This document shows, in pieces, positions 35,817 through 44,802 of a DNA stretch of 64,000 nt. Position 1 is the stretch's first letter, and each line of letters opens with the position of its first letter. Under the pieces are notes generated by a model. That model saw nothing but the letters and a program-made list of their open reading frames with translations, was not told the DNA's origin and made no database searches. This stretch comes from Acidaminobacter sp. JC074 (lineage in GTDB: Bacteria; Bacillota; Clostridia; Peptostreptococcales; Acidaminobacteraceae). A program made the position numbers and the translations under genes. Where the stretch lies: NCBI RefSeq assembly GCF_022496765.1, contig NZ_VANV01000021.1:1-64000 (forward strand), written 5' to 3'.

Positions 35817-38216
35817 CTATTTAACCTTAATCGAAATCGTGTCACATCTTACAGGTGTATCTACACTGACCTTAATGACACCTTTTTTTCCAGTCGTCTT
35901 GACCCATACCGCTCTTGCACCACCTATTAGCGATACTTGATTAGGACCAATTATTTGCCCGGGACCATCTAACTTAATATTGAGTACATCATCTGAAAAA
36001 GGCAGCAAGTTGCCTCTTTGATCTAACATCTTAAACTCAATCCTTGTTACATCATAAGATGATTTCTTCGTAGATAAGACAATATCATCCACCTTAACTT
36101 CTAGCCTGTCCTTATAAACCATACCGCCTAAAGTTTTTCTAATAACTTCAACGCCATTTTTTACACCTATCAAGGTCACAGAAGTATCTTTTTCTCCCCA
36201 AGAGTCCAGTGACATCCTAGCTAGTTTCCCAATATCCGAAGTCTTTAAACGATACTTAAAGACAAGTCCTAATAACATACGTTTAGTTTTCTTACTTAGA
36301 TGATGCTCACCTTTCATAACTTCTAGAACAAAGCTTTTAAACTTGTCTTTATCCTTATCAGAAAACTTTGTTGTCGCCATTGTTCTCTCAAACGCTTCTC
36401 CAAGTGTATTTTCTATCATAATAGGTGCATGCTTCACATGAGGATATCTTTTTTTATCAGGATAATAAGTACCTTTGTCACTACCTGCCATTTCAACCTT
36501 TATGGCGTCACAGTTGGTAAACACCTGTATTGGAAAATAGCCCCCTGAATCTCTTTCTCCCTTTGCAATGAGTGATGCCACATCCATGATAATCTCATCA
36601 TCTCTTTGGCTGCTATAAACGCTTGCGGCATACTTAGGAATTCTGAACATATCCATCACTCCGTGATAGCAAATTTTATCACCCGAGCCAAAATCCTTGT
36701 GGGTATTGTAATCAAAAGCACACCAGCCTATAGCACCTGTAATATCTTGTCTACCTACTTGTTCATTTAAAACCCTTAAATGTCTATTGGCATGCTCTAT
36801 AAGTCTTGTTTCATGATCAAACCTTTTAGTCGGATACATGTGACCAGTATGTTCAGACACTAAATAAGGTACATCAGATTTTAAACGTGTTACTTTTTCT
36901 TGTTTTCTTAAAACTTGGTTATGACCACTGTGAACAAAGTCGTTCATTGAATAAACGTCTTCTAAAAATTCACTGCCCTCTGTACATCTAACACCAGTTG
37001 TTTGTCTTGTAGGATCTAAGGACCTGGCTAAATCATTTGTTAGTGTATAAAAATCATGGTGATCTTTCGATTCATTGACTCTAACGCCCCAGATGGTTAC
37101 AGAAGGCCTGTTACAATCACGTCTGATCATTTCTCTTAACTCTTGTTTTGATACTTCTTGCCACTTTTTCTCACCAATGTGTTGCCAACCAGGAATCTCC
37201 TCAAATACCATAAGTCCAATTTCATCACATCTGTCCAAGAAGTGCCTAGATTGAGGATAATGACTTGTTCTAACAATGTTAAGTCCTAGATTGTACTTGA
37301 TGATATCTGCATCTTTCTTCTGAGCTCTTTCTGGCATGGCATAGCCTACATACGGAAAAGACTGATGTCTATTAAGGCCATTTAGTTTTACCTTTTTATT
37401 GTTCAGATAAAATCCATCTGATTTAAACTCGGCTGATCTAAAGCCAAACTTAACTTTATAGTCGTCCATTAGCAAATTATTATCATACAATTTGATAGAT
37501 AGGTCATAAAGTTTAGGCTTTTCAAGCGACCACAGTTCGATGCCTGTAAGATGGTTCATTTCAATAGAAACATCCATTAAACCTTTATCAATGTCTTTTT
37601 TAACATACTTTATAAGTTGATCATCATCGTACAAGGCGACTTCTATCACAAGATCATTTTCTCTTATTAGTTCCAAATCAACTTCTAGACTTGGCGTTTC
37701 TAGAACATGCAAGGTCTTTACAAATACATGGTTCACATAGGATTTTTCAACAAACCTTAAAGATACCTCTCTATAAATACCACCATAGGTTAAAAAATCT
37801 ACCACGTGTCCAAATGGAGGGATATCTTCTCTTTCCCTTGAATCAACCATAACTACCAAGTGGTTATCTTGATCAAACTCTAAATGGTCTGTTAACTCCA
37901 TACTAAATGGTGTATAGCCACCCTTATGTTCACCTAAATATTTGCCATTGATATAAACCTTTGCATAAGACATAACACCTTCAAAATCTACAAAGATATA
38001 TTTATTCTTATCTTCTGATGAAATGTAAATGTTCCTCCTATAGCAAGATACAAACTGATACATGTTTTCATCAAAACAGTTGTAAGGCAAGTCAATGTTA
38101 TTATGGGGTAATTCTACTTCTTGATATTGCTTGACATCAAAATCATTCATTTGATCACCAGTTTTAAAAGAAGGTTTGTATAACCAATTGTCATTGATAT
38201 AAGTTACTTTTCTCAT
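35817..38216 (-). CDS. Glycoside hydrolase family 2, beta-galactosidase-like
   Basis: 799 residues starting MRKVTYINDNWLYK. Sugar-binding domain with FVDFEGVMSYAKVYING, Ig-like domain, TIM barrel (about 270-560) with LNRHQSFPYVGYAMPERAQ and VRTSHYPQS, acid/base E382 (GVRVNES) and nucleophile E455 (YLVSEHTGH), then a C-terminal Ig-like or Big-type domain. No signal peptide. AGGAGAAAAG decides the ATG; a longer frame starting 14 codons upstream has none. First gene of GH2-PAP2-GH3, divergent from a GPH symporter. Exact sugar not deducible. Confidence 0.87.
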   Translation of the reverse strand: MRKVTYINDNWLYKPSFKTGDQMNDFDVKQYQEVELPHNNIDLPYNCFDENMYQFVSCYRRNIYISSEDKNKYIFVDFEGVMSYAKVYINGKYLGEHKGGYTPFSMELTDHLEFDQDNHLVVMVDSREREDIPPFGHVVDFLTYGGIYREVSLRFVEKSYVNHVFVKTLHVLETPSLEVDLELIRENDLVIEVALYDDDQLIKYVKKDIDKGLMDVSIEMNHLTGIELWSLEKPKLYDLSIKLYDNNLLMDDYKVKFGFRSAEFKSDGFYLNNKKVKLNGLNRHQSFPYVGYAMPERAQKKDADIIKYNLGLNIVRTSHYPQSRHFLDRCDEIGLMVFEEIPGWQHIGEKKWQEVSKQELREMIRRDCNRPSVTIWGVRVNESKDHHDFYTLTNDLARSLDPTRQTTGVRCTEGSEFLEDVYSMNDFVHSGHNQVLRKQEKVTRLKSDVPYLVSEHTGHMYPTKRFDHETRLIEHANRHLRVLNEQVGRQDITGAIGWCAFDYNTHKDFGSGDKICYHGVMDMFRIPKYAASVYSSQRDDEIIMDVASLIAKGERDSGGYFPIQVFTNCDAIKVEMAGSDKGTYYPDKKRYPHVKHAPIMIENTLGEAFERTMATTKFSDKDKDKFKSFVLEVMKGEHHLSKKTKRMLLGLVFKYRLKTSDIGKLARMSLDSWGEKDTSVTLIGVKNGVEVIRKTLGGMVYKDRLEVKVDDIVLSTKKSSYDVTRIEFKMLDQRGNLLPFSDDVLNIKLDGPGQIIGPNQVSLIGGARAVWVKTTGKKGVIKVSVDTPVRCDTISIKVK

Positions 38217-38249
38217 CTTTTCTCCTGTCTCAGTACTATTAATTCTAGA

Positions 38250-38275
38250 GAGCTGCAACTATAAAGTTGCAGCTC
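38250..38275. promoter_or_regulatory. Perfect hairpin in the leader of the GH2-PAP2-GH3 operon
   Basis: GAGCTGCAACT (38250-38260) pairs perfectly with AGTTGCAGCTC (38265-38275) around ATAA. It is 34 bases before the GH2 start, with no T-run on either side, so it looks more like an operator or an mRNA-stabilising leader hairpin than a terminator. Confidence 0.5.
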
Positions 38276-38456
38276 AGGGGGACTCATTCAGAACTGAATA
38301 AGTAGTGTAATACTGAACTAAGCATATCAAACTTGATTTAATTTATTTTACAATTACTTAGAAACACTGGAATATTCTTTGTTTAAGTAAATGAGTATTT
38401 CAAATAAAATGCATGTAAATCAAATAATTCTTAGCATGTGTGGCTTTGGGATTTCA

Positions 38457-38462
38457 TATAAT
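38457..38462 (+). promoter_or_regulatory. Putative -10 of the GPH symporter gene
   Basis: TATAAT 24 bases before the symporter start; no good -35 at 17 bases, so activator dependence is plausible. The rest of the 270-base divergent region is AT-rich. Confidence 0.4.
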
Positions 38463-38486
38463 TAAGTAAAATTAAAGGGAGGATTT

Positions 38487-39839
38487 ATGACAAATAAAGT
38501 TATTACTAACAAACAAATGAATGCATATGCACTGGGGATCATGGGGCAGGCTATGATTGTCACCTTAGTCAGCAGCTATATTTATTCATACTTTACCAAC
38601 TATGTTGGTATCAATGCCATTGTAGTAGGTACGATATTCGCACTCGTAAGATTATGGGATGGCATAAACGACATGATGATGGGGGCACTCATAGACAACA
38701 CCAGAACAAAAATAGGAAAACTCAGACCCTACTTGTACATCAGTGCACCAATTATATTTGTAACCCTGGTTATGCTTTTCAATGTGCCTGATTTAAGTAT
38801 GAAAGGAAAAGTGATTTGGGCATCTGTAGCCTATGTACTTTACAGTATGGCCTTTACTGTATGTGACGTGCCATTCTGGACCCTTACTGCAGTAATGACA
38901 CCCAATCAAGATGAAAAAGTTGCGCTTGTAAGTAAAAATAAAGCCTTCAATATGTTGGCTCATTTAATCATCGGTGTTGGTGCTGTACCAGCTATCACCT
39001 TTCTTGGAGGTGGCGATTCCAACGAAGCATTCAGAATCGGTATAGGAAGATTCAGTATCGTAGTCGGTATAGTTGCTTGTCTTCTAATACTCAATACCGC
39101 TCATAAGGTGAGAGAAAATGTTAATTATACAGAGGATAAACCTAAGCTGAAAGAATCATTAAAGGTACTAATAACCAACAAACCTCTGCTTATATGTGTG
39201 TCAGTTTCATTTCTAGGTGCTATCCTTTATGGGATGCGTTCAATGTCAAAGTTAAACTATGCCATCTATGTGATGGGAGATGCAAAATATATGTCCTTAT
39301 TCACGTTATTCACAGTACCATTTGCTATTTTGGCACTAAATTCAGTCAAGTACATCAATAAAAAAGCGAGTATAGAAAAAAAGCACCTATATATCGCATT
39401 ACTGCTTATACAGGCTGCTATAAACACAGTTTATTATTTTGTTGGTTACTCAAACCCATATGTCATCTTGACTTTTGAGGGCCTCATCGGTTATGTTAAC
39501 ACTATTTCAGGAATCTATGCAATGGTTATGTTAACACGAGTTGCAGAATATACATTCTTACAACATGGCATGAACATTGAGGCTATGATTTTTGCCACAA
39601 GAACTTTTATAACAAAGATGACCATGGGTGGCGCAGGTCTTGTACTTGGACTTTACATGACATTTATTGGATTTGACAACACACTTGAAGTTCAATCTAG
39701 TCAAACCATATCAGGAATCTTTATAATCTTTACACTTTTACCTGCTCTATTCTTGGTCATTAATGCTCTTATCTTTTCAAGGTTTCCTATCACTCAAGCT
39801 AAACTTGATGAGTTAAGAAAAGAAGAAATCGCATCATGA
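38487..39839 (+). CDS. GPH-family sugar:cation symporter (MFS)
   Basis: 450 residues, about 12 membrane segments. The GPH signature reads RLWDGINDMMMGALIDNTRTKIGK: the usual ND-P is ND-M, and only the first acidic pair is kept. GGGAGG precedes the start. Faces the GH2-PAP2-GH3 operon and probably supplies it. Its last bases overlap the convergent AraC gene by 6. Confidence 0.85.
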   Translation: MTNKVITNKQMNAYALGIMGQAMIVTLVSSYIYSYFTNYVGINAIVVGTIFALVRLWDGINDMMMGALIDNTRTKIGKLRPYLYISAPIIFVTLVMLFNVPDLSMKGKVIWASVAYVLYSMAFTVCDVPFWTLTAVMTPNQDEKVALVSKNKAFNMLAHLIIGVGAVPAITFLGGGDSNEAFRIGIGRFSIVVGIVACLLILNTAHKVRENVNYTEDKPKLKESLKVLITNKPLLICVSVSFLGAILYGMRSMSKLNYAIYVMGDAKYMSLFTLFTVPFAILALNSVKYINKKASIEKKHLYIALLLIQAAINTVYYFVGYSNPYVILTFEGLIGYVNTISGIYAMVMLTRVAEYTFLQHGMNIEAMIFATRTFITKMTMGGAGLVLGLYMTFIGFDNTLEVQSSQTISGIFIIFTLLPALFLVINALIFSRFPITQAKLDELRKEEIAS

Positions 39840-40556
39840 TGCATATGACTTTCTATAAGCTTTCGGGGTCATCCCCGTGAGCTTTTTAAATGTTCTAAAG
39901 AAATTGCTATTACTTGAAAACCCAGCATAGATTGTAATATCATCCATTTTAGCTGTCGAGTTTATAAGTATTTCCTTAGCAAGCTCTACCCTTTTATAGT
40001 GAATGTAGTCAACAATAGAAATCCCTTCTACTCTTTTAAAATGGTGTGATAAGTATTCCTTATTGTAGCCTAGGCTATCAGAAATATCTGTAAGATTGAT
40101 TTTCTTACTGATGTTTCTCCTAACATACTTTTTAACGTGAATAGTAATCGGATCAGATGCTCTCAACCTTTCTAGTTGAACAAGTTTTAAAAAAGCCTTC
40201 AACATGGATTTAATCAAAGCATGAAGCTCAGATGTTGTACTTGCTTCTTTAACCTTTACATTATACTCAATTAATGTGTTAAGAGCCTTTCTTGCATCCA
40301 CATTATGTACTTGAACTTCCCTATAAGTAAATGCTACCCAAGTCGTCAGAACCCACTTAAAGTTAGACAGATCTTTTTTACGATCATCATACAAAGTTTC
40401 GTAGACTTCAAACAAGTACTTATAATCATTCAAAACACTTTGAAACTCTATATCATTTTCACATCTAAATAAACTGTGATAAAAGTCATTGGTTCTTTCT
40501 AAGTCAAACAAGTCTATATCGCACATCCATTTATAAAATATATGATTATTGACCAT
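39834..40556 (-). CDS. AraC-family regulator lacking the N-terminal sensing domain
   Basis: 240 residues. The C-terminal HTH pair (LTDISDSLGYNKEYLSHHF and MDDITIYAGFSSNSNFFRTF, ending MTPKAYR) and the helical middle align with the 393-residue AraC at 47.3 kb (FYKW...FYENFFKC versus FYKW...FYHSLFRC), but about 150 N-terminal residues are absent. AGGAGG eleven bases before the ATG shows the short form is a real start. It may be constitutive or act through a partner. Likely controls the neighbouring GPH/GH genes. Confidence 0.8.
   Translation of the reverse strand: MVNNHIFYKWMCDIDLFDLERTNDFYHSLFRCENDIEFQSVLNDYKYLFEVYETLYDDRKKDLSNFKWVLTTWVAFTYREVQVHNVDARKALNTLIEYNVKVKEASTTSELHALIKSMLKAFLKLVQLERLRASDPITIHVKKYVRRNISKKINLTDISDSLGYNKEYLSHHFKRVEGISIVDYIHYKRVELAKEILINSTAKMDDITIYAGFSSNSNFFRTFKKLTGMTPKAYRKSYAS
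39857..39887 (+). terminator. Symporter terminator inside the opposing AraC gene
   Basis: AAGCT-TT-CGGGG, loop TCAT, CCCCG-TG-AGCTT followed by T residues. It lies 18 bases past the symporter stop and within the last codons of the convergent araC, so the same bases encode protein and stop transcription. Confidence 0.65.
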
Positions 40557-40613
40557 ATCATCCTCCTTTTATCCAAATATAAGACAAGATTATAAAATAA
40601 TCACGATTAATTC

Positions 40614-40647
40614 GTAACTTACAAAAATACAGGTGTAAGTTACCTGT
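40614..40647 (-). terminator. Terminator with two competing hairpins after the SDR gene
   Basis: On the minus strand ACAGGT...ACCTGT (40629-40647) is followed by ATTTTTG, a short terminator. GTAACTTAC (40614-40622) and GTAAGTTAC (40635-40643) form a second 9-bp perfect stem that uses the loop of the first, so only one can form. This lies between SDR and araC. Confidence 0.5.
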
Positions 40648-40678
40648 TTTCTAAAAAAAGAACTCAATTAAGAACTCT

Positions 40679-41452
40679 TTAAGTAAAATACTTATCTAAA
40701 AATTGATCCATTTTATTTGGAAACAACCTCATTCCCAGATCTACAAAGTAAACTTCTTTTCCAGCTAAAACTCTTGTTTTATTCCTCTTTATTGCCTGAA
40801 GAACCTTTTTAGCAACCAAATCAGGTGAATGTGCTTTTGTCGGTGTAAGTGATTTTTTACTAGCCTGTCCTGTATAACGCGTTGATTTAGATATATTGGT
40901 TTTTATAATACCAGGATAGACTGTTGATACATGAACGTCATAAGATTTAACTTCCTTTTTCATGGTCTCACTAATACTGTGAACAGCTGTCTTTGATAAG
41001 GAATATGCCCCTCTTCTTCTCTGAGAAAAAAATGAGGCTGTAGATGCAATATTAACAATGTGTCCTTTTTGAGTCTTTAAATAAGGTAAAAATGCCTTAT
41101 AGCAATGCAAGACGCCATATACATTGATATCAAGGACCCACTTGATATCTTCAAGTGGTATGTCCTCTAAAGAACCCATAGCAATAACACCTGCATTGTT
41201 GACTAATATATCCACTCTCTCGTAGTGTAAAATAACCTCTCTAGCACAGGACTGGACATTTTCATAATGAGAAACGTCACAAACAAATGCCTTGACAGTA
41301 TAACCTTTGGATTCAAGGTATGTACATTTTTCTTCAAGAGCTCTCTCGTTTACATCTAATAGAGCAATTTTATAACCTTCACCAGCTAACATTTTTGCTA
41401 TTGAAAAGCCAATGCCGCTGGCAGCGCCTGTGACAACTGCAACTTTATCCAT
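40679..41452 (-). CDS. Short-chain dehydrogenase/reductase
   Basis: 257 residues, classical SDR: TGAASGIG (9-16) for NAD(P), NNAG (85-88), S137 and Y150-xxx-K154 of the active site. The C-terminal part has a basic segment typical of membrane-associated SDRs. The start shares a base with the stop of the upstream symporter (TAATG). It probably oxidises or reduces a sugar, uronate-derived or aglycone product of the neighbouring glycosidases; the exact role is open. Confidence 0.85.
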   Translation of the reverse strand: MDKVAVVTGAASGIGFSIAKMLAGEGYKIALLDVNERALEEKCTYLESKGYTVKAFVCDVSHYENVQSCAREVILHYERVDILVNNAGVIAMGSLEDIPLEDIKWVLDINVYGVLHCYKAFLPYLKTQKGHIVNIASTASFFSQRRRGAYSLSKTAVHSISETMKKEVKSYDVHVSTVYPGIIKTNISKSTRYTGQASKKSLTPTKAHSPDLVAKKVLQAIKRNKTRVLAGKEVYFVDLGMRLFPNKMDQFLDKYFT

Positions 41453-42777
41453 TAAGAAACCTCCCTAAGTTCTAAATCCTTTTGAATTTCTTGTCTTAGT
41501 TTTCTGTTAATTGGATAGAATAACATTGGAATAGCTGCTAAAAATGCACCTATAGCAGGATAGATCGTTATGATCTTGTATATATCTCCACCAAGAGTAG
41601 CAACTTGTTCCACACCAGATATATAACCATAGTAGGCAAGCATAATACCTAATAACCACTGTGATAAAGCACCACGCATTTTTGAGACAAAAGTGAAAAA
41701 TGAATAAGTAAAGGCTTCATACCTTGTACCATATTTCCATTCGCCATAATCAATGGTATCAGCTATCATAGCAAAGAATAATATAAGTCCAAATGCCTGG
41801 AAATATTGACTAAAGAAGGTATAGACAATAATAACATTAACATTAGTATATGGAATAAAGTAATAGGCAAATAAGCCCATGAGACCTGCAATAACATTTG
41901 TCCATATTAAAATTTGTCTTTTGTCAATGAACTTAAGCCAAAACTTGATACTGAGTGCAGATAAAATAGTACCCACAAGACCAGCCATACTAAGTGGTAC
42001 CATATAAGATTCTGACCCTAAGGTGTATTTACAGAAATAAATGGCCACAGCCCCAACCAAGCCTTTTAAAAGACCAAGAAAAGCTGATGCAAATATGATA
42101 AACAAAGGGATATTTTTAGTGATAGATTTCTTATCTCTTTTAAGAGATTCATGGCTTTCTACTTTTCTTTCTGTTACATTCTCGTTAAAGAAAAAGTAAA
42201 ACTGTATACACAGTACTAAACCAATTACACCAAACAAGATACCCATTGATCTAAATCCTGTAAGGCCACCACCAAAGGCTTGAACGACAGGTATAACTGC
42301 TATCAAAGGCAAGGTGTTACCTATAAGGGTACCAAGTCTATGCCAAGTAATCAGTGACGTCCGTTTAGAATCATCTCTTGTCATCAGAGATGCTGCCGAT
42401 GTATTTGCAATGGCTAGAACTGTAAAGGACATACCCCATCCTATGTAAGTGATATAAGCATAAAGTAACTTGTTTTTTACATCTGGTGCTAGAAATGCTA
42501 GTACCGTAAAGACAAACACGGCAATGGAACTGAGTAAGACATAAGGTTTTACCTTACCTCTTTTAGAGTTGGTTTTCTCCATAATAACACCCATTAATGG
42601 ATCATTTATGGCATCCCATATCCTTGCAACTAAGAATAGTGTGCCAGCCGCTATTACAGAAATACCGAACATTTCAGTATAGAAATACATCAAATAGCTC
42701 GATGTTAAGCCATAAGAAATTTCTTTACCTGCTCCCGATAAACTGTATGACAGTTTCGTAAATCTCTCTTTCTTCAT
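41452..42777 (-). CDS. GPH-family sugar:cation symporter (MFS)
   Basis: 441 residues, about 12 membrane segments, GPH signature RIWDAINDPLMGVIMEKTNSKRGK. It lies directly downstream of the GH3-uidA operon on the same strand, separated by a terminator, and heads an operon with the SDR. UidB, the E. coli glucuronide importer, belongs to the same family, so beta-glucuronide uptake is a reasonable guess. AGGAGG precedes the start. Confidence 0.86.
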   Translation of the reverse strand: MKKERFTKLSYSLSGAGKEISYGLTSSYLMYFYTEMFGISVIAAGTLFLVARIWDAINDPLMGVIMEKTNSKRGKVKPYVLLSSIAVFVFTVLAFLAPDVKNKLLYAYITYIGWGMSFTVLAIANTSAASLMTRDDSKRTSLITWHRLGTLIGNTLPLIAVIPVVQAFGGGLTGFRSMGILFGVIGLVLCIQFYFFFNENVTERKVESHESLKRDKKSITKNIPLFIIFASAFLGLLKGLVGAVAIYFCKYTLGSESYMVPLSMAGLVGTILSALSIKFWLKFIDKRQILIWTNVIAGLMGLFAYYFIPYTNVNVIIVYTFFSQYFQAFGLILFFAMIADTIDYGEWKYGTRYEAFTYSFFTFVSKMRGALSQWLLGIMLAYYGYISGVEQVATLGGDIYKIITIYPAIGAFLAAIPMLFYPINRKLRQEIQKDLELREVS

Positions 42778-42935
42778 TTGACCTCCTGATTAATACAACG
42801 TTTTCCTATACCAAGTATATAGAAAGAAGATTCATGCAATATGTCCATTTCTTATTTTCGTGCGCATATTCTTATATAAGTCATACACTCTAACCATCAA
42901 ATCTTTGACATGACCTTTGGTCTTATGTAAAAGTA

Positions 42936-42956
42936 AAAAGTCCTCAAATGAGGACA
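42936..42956 (-). terminator. Terminator of the GH3-uidA operon
   Basis: GTCCTC (42941-42946) pairs with GAGGAC (42951-42956) around AAAT; the minus transcript ends in TTTTTACTTTT. It lies 42 bases past the uidA stop. Confidence 0.75.
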
Positions 42957-42997
42957 ATTCACGTACAATGTATTTTGACTCTAAGAAGAGGTCAAAG

Positions 42998-44794
42998 CTA
43001 TTTATAATAAAAACTATCTATTTTATGCCATCTATCCTTTAGAAGATAAGCAGCTTTTTTAGGTTTTCTATTTCTAGTAAAGATTCCTTTTTTATTACCG
43101 TCAACCCTTGTAATACCTTCAGCTGTAGCAAAATCAGCAAAATTCCATACATGCTCACCAATTAAGAATTTTTTACTATCAAACACCTTATGGTAAAGAT
43201 TCAGATATGCCTCTTGAAATTCTTCTGTCCAAAGTTTTGCTATTGTATCTGTATTGCCATGAAGGGTATCAACGCCGTATTCAGTGATTATGATAGGTTT
43301 CTTATGCATCTGATACCAGCCATCTAGTTCTTTACTCAGAAGAATCTCTGCTAAATCAAGTTTACCAGTTGCCAAGTACCAGCCATAATACCTATTTAAA
43401 CATACCACATCAACAAGTTTCGTAACTTCTGACGTCATAGGTAAAGCACCATTGTACTCAACAATTGTTATAGGTCTACTTGGGTCTAAACTTCTTGTAA
43501 AGTTGACGATTGGTTTAAAATACTCATAAGCCCCCTTATCATCAGATGCTGGTTCATTAGCAACACACCACATGACAATGGAAGGATGGTTTTTATCTCT
43601 TTTGATCATTTCTTCCATGACCTTGATATGATTATCCTGGCACTCAGCAACTTCCCAAACAGATGGATATTTTATAGGTTTTAAGTTTATGTAATCAAAT
43701 GTTTCATCTTTGGTCTGAAAAAGATTCATGTTAAGACCGACTGCAGGACTTTCCCCTATGACAACAATACCTTCTCGATCAGCCATTTTAAGTATTTCCT
43801 CAGCATATGGATAGTGTGACGTTCTAAATGAATTAGCGCCAATCCACTTCAGTAATGAAAAATCTCTTATGTTTAAAGCCTCATTGTAACCTCTTCCAAC
43901 AATATCTGAATCCTCATGTTTACCAAAGCCTTTAAAGTAAAAAGGCTTCCCATTAATCAAGAACTGATCATTTAAAACTTCCACACTCCTTACCCCAAAT
44001 GACTCTTCATAAGCGTCTATTAATTGTTCTTCATGGTATACTTCCACCACACATGTATAGAGATAGGCATTTAGTGGTTGCCAAAGTTTCACATTTTCAA
44101 TGGACAATCGTCCTTTTAAACCGCTTCCTTTAGCTACAAGCTTACCTTCCATATCTTTAACAAGTAATCGAACATCTGACGCTTTCGTATCTATCACATA
44201 ATCTACATACCCATTATTTTTTTCAACTTCTGTTGTAATGTTTACATCTTCAATAAACAATTGGTCTGTACAATACATGACAACAGGCCTGTTGATGCCA
44301 GCATAGTTGTAGAAATCAAAGTAATACTTCAACCACTTTATATCTTCTGTAACTTGAAACATCTTGCCCATAGGTACACTTGTAAAGTCTAGTCTATTGT
44401 CTACCCAAACGGTTATACGATTGTTATAATCTTTATCTAGAAAATTTGAAACATCTGCTTCAAAAGGCGTATAACCACCTGAATGTTCTAAAGCTAACTG
44501 ACCATTTATCCAAACCTTAGCATGATGAGTTACAGCACCAAATCTAAGGACAATACGCTTGTCTGACCATGACTCAGGTAGGTAGACACTTCTTTCATAC
44601 CAGGCACCGCCTATATGGTGATGTATTTTCGGATCATCGTAAATATCATTATAAGAGGCTGGTACAGGCATCATCATGGTATCTGTTAATGGGTTTTCAT
44701 AGAGTCTATTCTCTTGACCATCATCTAACTTAAAATTCCATATGCCATCTAATTCTATTATTTCTCTAGTTTTATTTCTTTGTGGATATAACAT
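42998..44794 (-). CDS. uidA: Beta-glucuronidase, GH2 (UidA/GUS)
   Basis: 598 residues, near E. coli GusA length. Acid/base E414 in WCVANEPASD, nucleophile E505 in IITEYGVDT, and the N567-x-K569 (GNKKG) motif that recognises the glucuronate carboxylate. NFADFATAEG and IFTRNRKPKKAA match the family closely. The segment between residues 353 and 388 is about as long as the active-site loop 1 of E. coli GUS, a trait of enzymes acting on small aryl glucuronides. No signal peptide. Follows the 791-residue GH3 with an 8-base gap. Confidence 0.93.
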   Translation of the reverse strand: MLYPQRNKTREIIELDGIWNFKLDDGQENRLYENPLTDTMMMPVPASYNDIYDDPKIHHHIGGAWYERSVYLPESWSDKRIVLRFGAVTHHAKVWINGQLALEHSGGYTPFEADVSNFLDKDYNNRITVWVDNRLDFTSVPMGKMFQVTEDIKWLKYYFDFYNYAGINRPVVMYCTDQLFIEDVNITTEVEKNNGYVDYVIDTKASDVRLLVKDMEGKLVAKGSGLKGRLSIENVKLWQPLNAYLYTCVVEVYHEEQLIDAYEESFGVRSVEVLNDQFLINGKPFYFKGFGKHEDSDIVGRGYNEALNIRDFSLLKWIGANSFRTSHYPYAEEILKMADREGIVVIGESPAVGLNMNLFQTKDETFDYINLKPIKYPSVWEVAECQDNHIKVMEEMIKRDKNHPSIVMWCVANEPASDDKGAYEYFKPIVNFTRSLDPSRPITIVEYNGALPMTSEVTKLVDVVCLNRYYGWYLATGKLDLAEILLSKELDGWYQMHKKPIIITEYGVDTLHGNTDTIAKLWTEEFQEAYLNLYHKVFDSKKFLIGEHVWNFADFATAEGITRVDGNKKGIFTRNRKPKKAAYLLKDRWHKIDSFYYK

Positions 44795-44802
44795 TATTAC
44801 TC

